From the NCBI GenBank assembly GCA_942159475.1, contig OW804097.1:11781172-11845171 (forward strand): a stretch of 64,000 nucleotides of DNA. Direction: 5' to 3'. Source of the stretch: Sthenelais limicola (Eukaryota; Annelida; Polychaeta; Phyllodocida; Sigalionidae). A program made the translations under genes and the position numbers. The first letter of the stretch is position 1. Each line of letters begins with the position of its first letter. The notes under the pieces were generated by a model. The model was not told the origin of the DNA. It searched no databases and saw only the letters and a program-made list of their open reading frames with translations. Shown one piece after another: positions 33,801 to 48,800 of the stretch.

Positions 33801-36800
33801 AGAAAAACGACTGTCCAACCTGTTAATGACTGGCATGTGTAACTGGGGGTCGATTATAGAAGTGATTTTTGCAAAGTACTCATTGGTTATATTAGCAGCC
33901 TCTATACCCGTATATTCTAAATCATTTCTTACGATCCTGCTTAGTGGGTCAGAATCCTTAGTCGATTTTGTTGGGTATATCGTCGCTAAGTGTTCCCAAA
34001 ATTTCCTTCCACTAGTTGAGTGTATACGCATTATTTCTAATGTTTTTTCTCTACTAGATGCCATAAGTTTGCTATTGATAATCTTTTTTTGAGCTTTAGC
34101 AGCCATCCAGTCTATGTTATTGCCAGTTCGCTTAGCCAGGGTGAAGAGTCGATTTTTTTCTTTGATCAGTAACCTAATCTCTCTGGATATGGTACCCTTG
34201 CATTTAGGTTTAATGACAATTTCCTTTTCCGGGTAGAGGTTATTTATTATGTTGGTATATTTTTTGCTCAGTTTATCCCAGCTAAGGTTCACATCGTCAC
34301 CATTCATTATATTTGTATGAGCCTGAACATTGGACCTGTCGATTTCTCTCTTTATTTCATCTACGTTTAGTTTACTAGATAGACCTCTCGTTACAATTTT
34401 CTTTGGCTCTCTTGTTGATGGTATATTATATCTGTTCTTCTTTATTATAACATATATTGGCATATGGTCAGACAACATAATATCCAGAACACCAGATGTC
34501 AACCCAACTGCCACTTTGACATTTCTGTATGGCGTGCAAAAACGATTTTGCTCACTATTTTACCAAATATCTGATATAATATAAATGTTAGAGTTTTGAC
34601 ATCGACAGGCGTTAGTTAGGGTAAGGTGAATCAAATACTAGAAAAAGAAGTAGAAATTCCGTTACTCAATAATCTAGCCAACAACAGTGTCACTTTAAAG
34701 AGTCGGTAAATAGGTTATAGCCAATGGACGCCCTAAAGGCAGGGCAGCTTTTTGCTATAGTTGCCCCGTTAGCCATGGAAAGGTATAATTGCCCTGGCAA
34801 TGGTTTTCCCACTCAGTACACATTGTTTATAGTTTATAGACAGTGGCTGAAATATATAGACTAGGCCCCATATAGACTATACCAATTGTGGTGCCCTCTC
34901 CACCCTAATTGCCCAGAACTCTTCATCAGTAAACGTCACTGTTGCTTGTTGTATTTCATTAATTGTGTTGATAACATTTCTGTGTTTACTCACACTTTAT
35001 ATCAGTCTTTTCCCTAATGTCATTTTGATATTGGTTCCTTAAGAAGTATGAGAATTGTATGTCACATTATGATGAAGGAACAAAACATAATTCTACTAAA
35101 AGATTAATGACCAATATTGAGGACCTTCTGGTGCACTGTTCATCGAGGGATTATGCACTAGCAGTGCACTAACAGACCCAACATGGAGGTTATTAATACC
35201 TTTAGTCTCTGTCTCTGTGGGTTATAGCCCGGAGACCATTCAAGACAGGGACTAACATGGAATAAACAACACTGCTTCTGTGGGAACAAGATAAAGCGAT
35301 GCATCCTGGACTAGGCGACCCAAAAGTGGCCCCCAGGGCCGGAGGACCAAAAGATGACAACAACAAATGGGTCACTTATACAAGGAACTTGTGCTCCTAT
35401 AACATCGGCCTCCATTGGAACTAAATCATAAACTCCTCCCGTCGACCTCCCTCTTGACCACGTCACAACATCCTAAAGTAGCTTAGAGTTTAGAGGGAGC
35501 ATCATGTAAATTGTCTGATATCTGTACAATAATCTCGTAATTATTTCATTATAATTTCATTATTTCGTCAGCCTCACTCTCTATGTGATACACAGGACCC
35601 ACTTTTCAATGAATCAAGCTTTGACAGTGCAGAGCCATGACATTCTCACGGCTATGCAAGAAAGTGTGGTGGCAGGGGGGTGGGGGATGGGAGAGATAAG
35701 CCACAGCTATATAAACGATGACAGCCTAGGAAGCATAGAAGTTAGAACAAACATCTCACTGGTGCCCATACGCTTTTCTAGACAGTGATATTCAACAAAG
35801 TAGAAAAGTTACATATCTGTCTACATATCCTTGGTAAGAGACCACTATTATATACACCAGTCTACTTTATCTGTGGATGTATTGCCGGATCAATGGTCAT
35901 AGGAACTACAGTATATATAAAGCACCCAAGATTAGAGGGGAAGTATAAGGTAAGAGTCTATGGTGAGCCAGTGTTAGATGAGAGGTTTATGATCCATCAG
36001 ATATTCAGTCAGACGTGGGATACTATGCCTGCCTGCTTCCTAGACAGGCATATAACAAGAAATTGTACAGTGGTCTATTTGTTTATTATTCATTGTTCAA
36101 CGTAATATCTTCATTTGTCACAGACTTTTGTCAGACATTGCAGACTATTTAAGCAGAATTGACTAAATGTGTAGCAGAATTGACTAAATGTGTAGCAGGA
36201 TTGACTAAATGTGTAGCAGAATTGACTAAATGTGTAGATGCCTGGACATGTAAAAATGACCTCAAAAGTCAACAAATCCCATGTGCTTTTTCTAGTCTTG
36301 TTGTCTGATCTGTATGTATAATATCCCCCCCCCACACACACACTAAATGTAAAAAAATTGTGATTATAGAAAGGATGCTTCGCATATTGTATTATTATTT
36401 TATTATTAATATTCCACTTTATCGTGTCTTGCATCGTCGCTGGAATGAGAATGAGATTCTTCGCTATCTATGCTTTCGAAATTTTGGAGGGAATCTAAAA
36501 TCATTTATAGATGTTTGAAGTTAAACAATGTAGGTGCATTAAATCAAAGCTTTATTGCCACAACATTGAAGGCAGTTCTACATACAATCGACTATTTGTA
36601 GATATTAGCTTTAATGACAAAGATGGCCAGATAGAGTCTCTATCCCACTGAACGAGCGATATGATAGGCATGTAGATGTATCTCTAGATGTGCCTCCTTA
36701 TCCACCCCACTCACTGCGCCATTTATTGATATAGATATAGCTTATATAAGGTAGATATGGAAATGCCCTGGAGGCATATATGGCTCACTGGTGGCTCATC

Positions 36801-39800
36801 TTCCTGTAACACATCATATATGTCGGTGCTGCCTATGGGTCAGATTTTCAGAAAATGTACAATTAGCCTTCACCAATCCTCTCAAATAACTCAAATTTAA
36901 GACAAAAATGAGTTTAAAAATTCTGTTCAACATAACCAAACCGATTCCTTGAATCAATCCAATACCAAATATATTCAGATATATCTAGCATTGACCATTT
37001 TTCGGCTTAATTTATCAAAATTCACTAAATGTGTAGTGCTGCCAATTGTACATTTTCTGCAAATATGATCCCTATGCCCTATGGCCTGGAGCATGGGGTA
37101 ATATAGGGCACCCTGGAGGAGGGGGTAGGGTGCCCAGGGCAGGAGTTGTCCTGGATACAGTAATAAGGCTTGTCTATAGACCCGGCACATGTCCATTAGC
37201 TTAAATGATGCTGGGTCTATGTACAATACTTTTCTTCTTCTATCGTAAGGTTCATCAATTAATGCCTATCTTGATAATATTGAGTTGTTCTGATTATTAT
37301 TCTGTTCTGAAGTTAGTATTATGAAAATCCATATAGGATCTGCCAGGGAATTCTGACTTATTTACCATTAAATTTGTTGATTTTCACTGATTAATGCTAA
37401 TTTACACTTGTGTTTAGTTTAGTTAATTGAAAAACTGGAGTTCTCTCATTTGGTAGATGGTAGATGGTTTAATTTTGCATTTTAATTTCGCTTTTAAATG
37501 TAGCTCAGTAGTCTAGTCCAGGGACATACTGGAAGACCTGGAAGTCAACTTTCAGATGTATGTTTCCTTTTTTGTACACCTGTAGGTGCAAATAAATGAT
37601 ATCTTGAATTGAATTGAAGATATCTCAGTCTAGGCTCAGAGTTGAGAGAGTCCCTCCAAACCGAGGGCAGGCCTCTTGGTTCAAACAGCAAAATGCCACT
37701 ATATCCCCATTAGGACGCCTACTCCAGGGCCAGGAAAGCCATCAGCGCAGTAGGCGTCCAATCACTGAGATACCATTCGTACCTTATCTGAAAGGCTGTG
37801 AGTCGTGACTGACCTAGTGAACATAAGAATCATGATATGCCTCAGGCCATAAATCCTTGATTTAATGACAAATGGGTAATATATTGAATTTCCGAGTGCA
37901 TGGTCAATGAAATTGACATGATATTTATCATAACAAGAACTTGGTTGTGACCAAGGAGAAAAAGGTTTCCCCTGACTATTCTGTTTCTACTATATGCCTA
38001 AACAAAAAATGAGCCCCCCCCTCCTCCTCTGATACGCCACGCCACGCGGGAAAATGGATATTATACGTTGTCCAGGACTTGAGTTGCCATGGCGCGTTAC
38101 TAACGTTGTTAAAATTAGAAGGCGTCACAAGTATATTATTGCGTTGTCGCCGGCATCGGCATCGATAGGCCTATACTTTTCCTATAAACTTCCCTAACTT
38201 CCACCAATATTATCTTCCTTATTTGGATACAGATGTTGATAAAATTAAATACATGGGGGTAGAAAAGCATGCTCTTTCAGAATTTCAACATATTGTCAAT
38301 GTATTTCGAACAGAAACAGCGTTTTTTAGTACTTCGCGGGAGCGTAATTTCCCCGCGATGTGCCTGCCACAACCCAATAGGGTCAGGTCGTCAGAAAATG
38401 CACAATCGTGGGCTCTACACATTTAGTAAATCTTGCTAATTTACTCTGAAAAATGACAAATACTAGCTATATCTGAATATATTTGGTGTTACATTGATTG
38501 AACGAATCTGCTTGGTTATGTTAAACTGTAAGCCTATTTTGAACTTTATTTTTTTTTAGGAATGGGGCAGGCGAATTGTACATTTTCTTGCAACCTGACT
38601 CGATAATGTAGGCCTACGGTACCGGTACTTTGGCAATCTTTTTGTTTACTTAGGCCTACTGAAATGTTTCGCTCATACATGCCTTATTTAAACACTGACA
38701 TTGATATAAACACATATTAGGGGTAGAAAAGCATGCTCTTTCTGAATTTCAACATCTTGGCAATGTATTTCGAGTAGAAATAGCATTTTTTTTTATCAAT
38801 TTGTGGGAGCGTAAAATCACCGCGATATGTCGGAAATTCAGGTGGCAATAGACTGAATTGTGCTTGTGTTGTGATTCTATTTATAGACAGCACGCGGACA
38901 TTGTTACAGCAGGCATCACGCAGACAGAAAAGTGGAACCTATATAAGGTTTCCCAGTACGAGCGCCTTCGGCGCTCGTACCGCCTTCAGCGGGGGAAACC
39001 TTAAATAAAACATCATGTTTAAAGCAATAGATGAGTGACACAATGGATGATTCAATAGAGGCATAGAGTTATTTTACAAGGAGCGGTAAAAGTTGTTGAC
39101 TTGTAAAAGCTAAGGACAGGAATATTTTTGTGGGAATTCCTTCACCTGTAGCGCCTCAGGTGAAGGAATTCACACAAATAAAATGTATTTCCTCTCTAAA
39201 TTTAATCAATGTGCATATTTGAAAACCCATTTGTGACTACACTGCATATAAATGTATACAATTATTATCTAGGAAGGATAGGAATTTATACCTGAAGCTG
39301 AGATGGCAATAGGAAAGGTGTAGGAATTCACACACAATTCTCCTTTCCTTAGCTTATACAACTTGCCTCTAGTACGTACAAATAATTGAAACCTCAATTC
39401 CTACAACAATACAATCCCCCTATTGATGTTAAATGCGTAGCAGCATATAAACAGAACCATTACCTCGTCTATGCTTGTATAAGAGCAGCAGTAAAATGAT
39501 TTGCCGATACTCCATGCGGCCAGCCATAAACCATACACATCAATCATATCCTATATGTAGTAATATATGTATAGAGCCAAATACTGGGCATGCAGCAATG
39601 GTAGTTTAGCCTTACTACTGAGGCACACATGTATAGAGCCAAATACTGGGCATGCAGCAATGGTAGTTTAGCCTTACTACTGAGGCACACAGTGCTGGCG
39701 ATACATGGAGGGTGAGATCGTCAGAAAATGTACAATTCACCTTCACCAATTCTCTCAAATAACTCAAATTTCAGACGAAAATAAAGTTCAAAATGCAGTT

Positions 39801-42800
39801 CAACCTAACCAAACGGATTGCTAGAATCAATGCAATGCCAAATATACTCGAATTTACCTAGTATTGACCAAATTGCAGCCTAATTTAGCAGAATTTACTA
39901 AATGTGTTCAGCTGCTAATTGTACATTTTCTGAAAATCTGACCCTGGAGGTACTGCAGGCCAAGTTTTTATTTATTTCGAAGTTTTAAAAATTATATTGA
40001 GACGATAATGATTGTAACTGATAATACCAGGGTCAGCAATGGTCGTTTAGCGTTACTGATGAGATTAATGTGTTATTGATGTAGTATTATTTATTCTCTT
40101 GGATAAACTCTGAAGATTTTAAACGCCGCTAACGCATGTGTCATGCTAGCACTTGTGGGCATTTATATTAAAGTTCATGTTCATCATGTGGAAATGATTT
40201 AAATATGTATTAGCAAAAATAAATCATGTTGAAAATCATGTCACATGTATTTATTTATATCTATTTAATTGGTATCGGTTTTATGGTTTAAACTGTTTTA
40301 TGCTAATGTGAAATCTTGCATGAGTTACCCTAACCACATTGACACGATCTGATCTGAGTTGGTAGTTGATGAGATTATTAAAACAATTGGGGAGTTGACC
40401 CCCCCCCCCCCCCGCCCGTCCGAACAAGAACCAGGGTATGGCTGGAGTACCAGGACTGCCAGCCCAAACAGGCTCTTCCATCTATCTTAATCAATAACTT
40501 ATCTCGAATTGTCTATCAATCTTTATCATGTATTGCATGCATTCCATCTCAACGTGGCGAACAAGGAAGAAAGACTATACAGCAGCCAGCTAATATTATT
40601 ATATGGACTTATTAGTAACAAGTACCGTATTTCCCCGTTCATAAGCCCGGGCTTATATTATTTTCAAATGCTTAATTTAGACAGGCTTATATTCGGGGCC
40701 GGGCTTATATTCAGGGCAGGCTTATATTCGGGGTCGGGCTTATAGTCGGGGCAGGCTTATATTACACTAACTGAAAACAGGGAGCCTCAACCCAGCCAAA
40801 AATAGAGAAGAAAATTGTTAATTTTCAGCTTTCATAATAACTTTTTGAAAGTTTATTTTGACCTTTTATTTCTTGATGGCAACACAAGCACTGGGCTATA
40901 CACGGGGCCTGGCTTATGTTACCAGCCCGGCTTATAAACAGGGAAATATGGTATTCATGAACCCATGCAAACTTCCTTGAGTTAGTGCAACTGCATGGGA
41001 CCTGTTGTGTCCCAGAGTCATCATCTGTATGATATATGTTATATGTAATATTACAGACTTTTCCTCTTTTTTTGCACATATTATGCATAGCCAAAATACA
41101 TTACTATGACACCTTTTCCTATTACCGACCAGATATTCCTATTCCTGGAACAATTAGTTTCATGGCACCGACTATTTCTTCATTACTGAGATCTTTTCTC
41201 CCATTACAAGGAGTCTTTTAATATTACCACTGCCTATTACCTATGATCTGTGTCATCTGCTGTTATGACACATCGCAGTTGCTCTTTTTCAAATATGACA
41301 GTTAGGACTGCTTCCTTTTCGCGTCTTTTCTAATCGTCATGGATAGACTTGTGCACCTTAATTATTTCTATAATCTAAAAAATATCAATATATACAAATA
41401 AATGCAATTTATCTACACACAACCACTATTTCTTAGGCAGAAAACAATTATCAAACTAATTATTCTTTAACAGAAATGAAATGTATCCTTTAATAACCAA
41501 CTTCACTTTGGTCAGATTTCTGGTCTATCTGTATAGCCTAAGGGACTTAGTGCTAGTCTACTGGCCACTACTCAGACACCACATAGTAGTATATGAAAAT
41601 GAGCAACTGACTCTGGCATAAGAAAGATGGCTATGTGGATATCTCTGTGAGAGAAAGAAAATCCCAAATCCAAGAAAGAAATAAGATATCCATAAGTCAT
41701 GTTGATTATGTGTTGGAATATCTTAGAAAAGAAAAATGATATTTGGAAAAGAAAAATGTTGGATATGTTGGATATTTACTATGACACATTTTTATCTGGA
41801 CAGTTTGGGGACAAAACAGGACCCAAGCAAAGAAACAACTATACACCGTTGCTGATTATTGCCATACATTCACTCTGGTATACAGTCCTATACATAGAGA
41901 GAATGGGATGAGCCGGCAATAATCGAAAATTTATAGGACGAGATTCGTCCACATAAGCACGATGCCGTAGGCAGAGTGCTTATGTGGACGAATCAAGTCC
42001 TATAAATTTTCGATTATTGCTGGCGAGTTCCATTCTATATTTATTATATGTGCATAAAATCTGATCATATGTTATCAGATATCACTGAAAAAATATTAAA
42101 GAAGTCTCAGAGAGCCCCGCTGCCCCGCTGACAGCCCCACTGACAGCACCGCTGACAGCCCCGTTATTAGCCAAGTTATATTGTTGACTTAAAACGTTCA
42201 TATCGCAGCCATTTCTTGAGTCACATTAATAAAACTTATATCATTCAATAGAGAATTTAATGCTCTATTTAATGATGGGATTTTTATTATGTATTTTTCT
42301 AATCATAGTACCAGAATCACGGATGGATTACCGATCGCGGGGATTTGTTTGCATCCTTCGCGGAGAGCCAAAGCTCCGCGAAGCATATAAACAGAGCTAT
42401 TTTTAGACAACTACATTCATATAGGACGCGTCCTATATGACTATTTTTATAGCACCCCACTTATAGCACTTCTCATATAGCATGCGCGTATAATAAAAAA
42501 GGATATAGGCTATATTCATGTATTTGGTGGATATGATCTTAGCATGGTGGACCTCCTTCATCTACCCAGCACCTGCAGCACAATGAGGCGGTATAGATGA
42601 GATATATAGGCTGTGCCTCGCCCCAGGACTCATTAAGGGCTGTTCATAAATAACCACTGGGGGGGGGGGGCACAGGGTATAGATGAGATATATAGGCTGA
42701 GCCTGGCCCCAGGACTCATTAAGGGCTGTTCATAAATAACCATTGGGGGGGGGGGGGCACAGGGTATAGATGAGATATATAGGCTGAGCCTGGCCCCAGG

Positions 42801-45800
42801 ACTCATTAAAGGCTGTTCATAAATAACCACTGGGGGGGGGGGGATCTGCAAAAAACTCTTGTGCAAGATTGTATGACCCCCGCCATTAAAGTATTGTGCA
42901 AAATTTCTTGGCACCCCCCTTGAAAGTTTGTGCAAAATGTCATGACCCCCCCTACATCATTTTAGTTCTCAGTTCTGATGCCCCTACCCCTCAGTTTTGG
43001 AGTCTGTGTAAAGAAAGGTGACACCCCCATCAGAGTCTATGCAAAAAAGAGGCCCCCTTCAGAGTCGGCACAAAAAAGGTGCCTCCTGAAAATTCTCCTC
43101 TCTCTCCTGCCACCCCCCACGTGGTTATAAGTGAACAGTCCCTTATGCAGGCAGGGGTTTGCCTGGTCTGCCATGCTACATGTATACTATACCTACATGT
43201 ATATGTATGTATGTATGTATGTATCAATTTTATTTCCATCTTTTATACAGTTACATTGACTAGGAAAAAGGGGAGAGGCTACAACTAAGCCCTCTCTTTA
43301 CCTCCTTCTGCGAAACATTAGTCTCTCAGATCTTCCAGGTATCCCTGAACGAAGATGTGTTTTTACAATAGTTTATGCTTATGGTTATTTGCTGATTAGA
43401 ACCTAATGAGATCGTACAATAAGTGACATACCGTCCAGATTATTAGTCTGGGATTTTTGTGATAACATCAAAATTAACAGATAGTAATTAGATACTAAAA
43501 CATCCTTAAAGGTAATGTTTTATCGCAATTTACGATTACCATTTACGATAACAGGTTATTTACAGTTACATGCTGGTTTTTGCCCAGAACTCCTAATTTA
43601 ATAGACATTCAACATTTGTAGCGTTTGTACTAACGGTACTTTGTGTAGTATATATGGGTTTACAGACCATAATTAGTAATTTGAAGTTATATAATGATAT
43701 ATGTATACTCAATTTTGTATTGAGTTGAAGTACATTAACATTTGGTTCTCATTCTCTATTTTATATTCAGCCTTCCGACAGGCTGATCAATCAATGTATA
43801 TAGCATGTAACATGTATAGCTAGATAGCATGGATGCTATAACATGTAATCCCTACCTACAACTCACATTAATCTTACATAAAGAGTTTAATGGAGCGCAT
43901 TCAACTCCTTTTATTCATCTTAAATCTAACAAATGCTGATTTATTTCCTCAATGTTAACAAACTGGAGATCCATTTCTGCTATAATATTGTCTACAGTAA
44001 TAGCGATATAATGTAAATCTCTGGGTGGCTGTTATATGTTAGACCCATTAGTGAGATTAGTTAGTTAATTAGAGATGCTTCTACACAGGCTGCAGGAGAG
44101 TCTGTCTGTCTCAATAGTGGTCTCTTTTTGTCTCTCACTATTATCAAGTCATGCACAGTATCAACATCCAATATCCTAGAACAACATCCTAGAAAATTAT
44201 TATTTATCCTAGATGTTTCGACCCTTTTTACTTGGATTCCCATGAAATTATCACTTGTGACGATGGTTCCAATAAAATTTATTAAGAATAAATAAATATC
44301 AGATAATGTTTACTGAATCAAAATCCATTTTCAATACTTTCTTGGATTTCACTTTTTCCAACTGTGTAGGCTATGCTTCGGTATTGAGTATATATTGTAA
44401 AATTCAGACCTATACTTTGGGGTTTGAATGTTTATTTGATTCTGGCTTTGAAACATACATGGGTCAGATTTTCAGAAATTGTACAATTGCCAGCTGTACA
44501 CATTTAGAAAATTCTTCAAATTTAGGCTGCAATTTGTTCAATACTTGGGAAATTCGTTATTTGAGAGGATTGGCAAAGTTGAATTGTTCATTTTCTGAAA
44601 ATCTTACCCACACCTCTGTGTGTTGCGTTGATTCATTTCTCGCCCAACTGCTGACCCATAATATTTATCGGAGAATGACCCTGAATTCTTCAATATAATT
44701 ATGGGACATGAGGTATGGGATTAACGATAATAGGAGGATTTAGTTGTTTACCCCTCTTCACTCTTCCAATGTCAGAATTAGAATAAGTTTCAGATCCTCC
44801 TAGGAATTTTACCAGTCTGTTCTAACTTCATATTATACTCTGTCCAATAAGTAGTTGACACAATCTTAATGGGCTTCTTTAAGAAGAGGGAAAAGTGTTT
44901 TTTTTACCTCTATATATATGACAAATTCCTGTCAATCCTTAGCCCAGTGAGTCGCTCTTTGCAATCAACCATGGTGAAACAGGGCCAGTATAACCAGCTC
45001 TTCCTTCCATGGAAGGGGAAACACAGCTGCTGCACATGGAACATATATAGTACTATACAATGCAGCTGTATATTTCGCCATGGTCGATCGCAAACGGCGA
45101 TGCAAGGGCAAAGGTCTCAAGTCAAAAGTCCCCCACTTTTCTCTCTCTTAAAGAGGTCGTGTCGACTACTTGGACAGAGTATAGTCTCAAAATGTCCCGA
45201 GTATGGGTGGATTTCTACACGAATAACCCCCCTCTTATACCCAAAATAGACTGAATCAATTAATTGCCTCAATGACAGTCATTAATCCTATAATAGTTAC
45301 TGGATATTGTTAATAGGTTAAGTGCAGCTAGACACAATAAATAAGTCAATACCGCAATCAATATTTCTATACAACCTGAATAACTGAATTTGCAGGAAAT
45401 TCCTCAAACTTCTCAAGATGCCTTACTACATACACCTTACAAATCATTCAAAACTATTTAACATATATTTCCAGAAATAATCATGGTGAAAATAATGATC
45501 TTTTCATTGAAACCAGCAGGGACTGGATCATTTGCCACTCAACTAGTGGGTCAGAATTTCAGAAAATGTACAATTTGGCAGCTCTAGACATTTAGGAAAT
45601 TCTCCTAAATTAGTCTGGAAACTGAAGAATATATCTGAGTATATTTGGTGTAGCATTGATTTAAAGAATCAGTTCTGTTATGTTAAACTGCATTTTGAAG
45701 GATTGGTCATTTGAGAGGATTGGTGAAGGCGAATTGTACATTTTCTGAAAATCTGGCCCTAGTGCAAACATGTGTTCAGCCAGTTGTATCCATACATCAC

Positions 45801-48800
45801 CCAGTCCCTCAAGCTTTACTATAATTAAATTAGCCTCACATGATATCTTACTCCCCCCTCCCACTGCCGCTATTGATTTACTCCAGGGTCCCTGACCTAT
45901 TTCAAGTGCACAGACATGATTTCCATTAAAATGAGTTCATGCACGGTGCTACCCCCTGCGGGTAATAATTGGCACTAGCGTTTCCTCTCCATGAAACCGC
46001 TGGTTTGCAAATATTCTACCTTAATTGGGGCATGCTAGCTATGAATGAAACGGGTGAAATTGTCAGAAAATGTGCAATTTGCCTTCACCAATTCTCTCAA
46101 ATAACCCAAATTTCAGACGAAAATGAAGTTCAAAATACAATTCAACCTAACCAAACAGATTGCTAGAATCAATGCAATGCCGAATATACTCGAGTTTACC
46201 TAGTATTGACCACATTGCAGCTTTATTTAGCAGAATTTACTAAATATGTACAGCTGCCAATTGTACATTCCCTGATAGTCCCCTGGGTCGCCGTTTGCGA
46301 TATACCATGGCCAAATATACAGCTGTATTGTATTGCGCTGCCTCTGTTCCATGTGCAGCAGCTGTTGTTTTGCTTAGAAGGAAGGAAGAACTGGTTATAC
46401 TGGCTCTGTTTCCCTATGGTTGATTGCAAAGAGCGGCTCCCTGGGCAAAGGGTTGACAGGTCCTTGTCATAAATAGAAGTAAACAATCTCCCACTTTTCC
46501 CTCTTCTTAAAGGTCCTAAGGAATCCCCTGTCAATTACATTTGGAACAGACTATACCTGTTTTCAGTCAAGTGGCAAAAAGGGGTGCCATAAAAATGGCA
46601 CTGCAGTTGTAACTGTTTTAAAGACATTATTTTCATTATCTGAGAAAAATTCTACTCATGTACATACTGGGGGTCACAGGGCATGAGCAATGTAATGAAA
46701 CACGCTGGGTCAGCCATTAATTTCACGTTGATATGAGCACAACTAGATATACTGATAGAAACAATGCCAGTTCTCTGTGTATTCTGCCCATTCCCTCTTG
46801 AGAATCTACAGTAAGCATAAAGTCAAGTCATCTATTAGGGAAGGTAAGCCCCATAGGCCCTGATCGAGTATAAGGGAAGGTAAGCTCCATAGGCCCTGAT
46901 CGAGTATAAAGGAAGGTAAGCCCCATAGGCCCTGATCGAGTATAAGGGAAGGTAAGACCCATCGGCCCTGATCGAGTATTGTGTGTAGGTTATTCCTACC
47001 TGCTGGGTATAGTATAGGAGGGGGATTTCTTTCCTTCATACAGATAAATAGGGGACTTTTGCATAGATTCGCATTGAATTATGGGACTAATGGTACAGTG
47101 TAAAATTGATGGAAAACATGTTCAGCATAGAATATTGATAACAACTATCGCATGTTAGTCTGATGTTTTACAGGATTCCATGAAACAGGTCTTCATCGTT
47201 CCCATCATGCATTGGTGTTTTATAAATCATTTACACAGGCTTATTATATATTGGTGAAAAGATCCTTGCATTTTTTTTATCAAAATGTTGCTGAATATTT
47301 GTATGAATTGAATTGAATGCATCCCAGCATGCACTGTAATAGACATGCGCAGTGAGACGGGCAAGTCCCCTATTCCCACAACAAATTCCTTTCCTTAGCT
47401 TATAAATGGGTCAGATTTTCAAAAAATGTACAATTCGCCTTCCACAATCCTCTCAAATAACCCACATTTAAGACAAAAATGAGCTTCAAAATGCAGTTTA
47501 ACATAACAGAACTGATACTTTAAATCAATGCGATACCAACTATTATTTCACTCTGGAACAGAGTGTCCATAAACTTAGTATAGGCTCGCTATATGCGAGT
47601 GAGCGGGAAGAAATATGTTTCATTCCTCCCTAGGGAAGAAACAGATGACCCAATTTATCCTTCTGCATTTTCATTGGTTATTCCTAAAAGTAGTCCAACT
47701 TTGTCATAGTTACACGTCATGCCATGACGCTACATCGTCTGCTAAGCATTAAAACGTCACGACGGCCGTCATAAATTTAAGCTTCAATGGAAGTACCATG
47801 CGACGCCCTCGCTGTGTTTCTCGCAACAAGTTACCATAATTAAAAGCAATCCAGGATGTTTAAAATCATTTGGAAGAGGTCATATAAATCTCGAACTAAC
47901 CTTAGTTGGCAGCAGTAGGAATCCCTCAGTGCTATGCTGCGCTCCGCACCTCGGAATTCCTCCTGCCGCCAACTCGGTGAAGAACGATCACACAGACAGA
48001 ACTGCGGTAAGTTCTATATATCACTCAGATATTCGTGGTATTCATCATTTCTCAGCCTAATTTAGCAGAATTTACTAAATGTGTACAGCTGCCAATTGTA
48101 CATTTTCTGAAAATCTGACCCTTATGCAACAGGCCCCTGTGGTGTGAATACCACAAGGTGGCCCTGCCCCTCCCCCGCTGTAATTGAGTTAACTGTGGGT
48201 GTGCATATCTAATGGGGTGTATAATTACTGGGGTCAACTTATAGGTCGCATATAGGGTAGTAGAGAGGCTAACAATTACCTCAAACTATTGCTGCTGCAC
48301 CAGTTATGGGTCAGATTTTCAGAAAATGTACAATTCAATCTCGCTAATCTTCTCAAATAACCCAAATTTCAGACGAAAATAAAGTTCAAAATACAGTTCA
48401 ACCTAGCCAAAGGGATTGCTATATTCAATGCAATGCCGAATATACTCAAATTTACCTAGTATTGTACAAATTGCAGCCTGATTTAGCAGAATTTACTAAA
48501 TGTGTACAGCTGCCAATTGTACATTTTCTGAAAATCTGACCCATATGAATAATCAATAGAGCTTTGGGTGTGCCGCCATTGTGGCTAGCCCTCCCACTCC
48601 CTCCCCATGCACACATCCCGCAGTGAATGGGTTCTCACTGCATGGTTGGTTGTATTGAGGTGCTTCATATCATAATACAGCATGAAGGCCCGCACGTCAA
48701 TATTGTATTCCCTATTGTAATTTGCATGAAATGAGGCTTCAGTTGGCTGGTGTGAGATGACATTTTTTACAGCACACACTTAAATGATGAATTGATTCTG

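Noticed and set aside
38223..38426. 67-codon frame with a partly matching frame at 38700-38830
   Set aside because: The pair is a DNA duplication; the second copy has a stop and differences are not biased to third positions.
44869..45249. 126-codon frame and similar frames at 3280-3637, 25599-25949 and 46206-46534
   Set aside because: All lie in MITE-C copies; a shared transposon body, with no transposase motif.
46806..47039. Protein with 12-residue repeats
   Set aside because: 36-bp tandem repeat without start context, splice sites or other coding signs.
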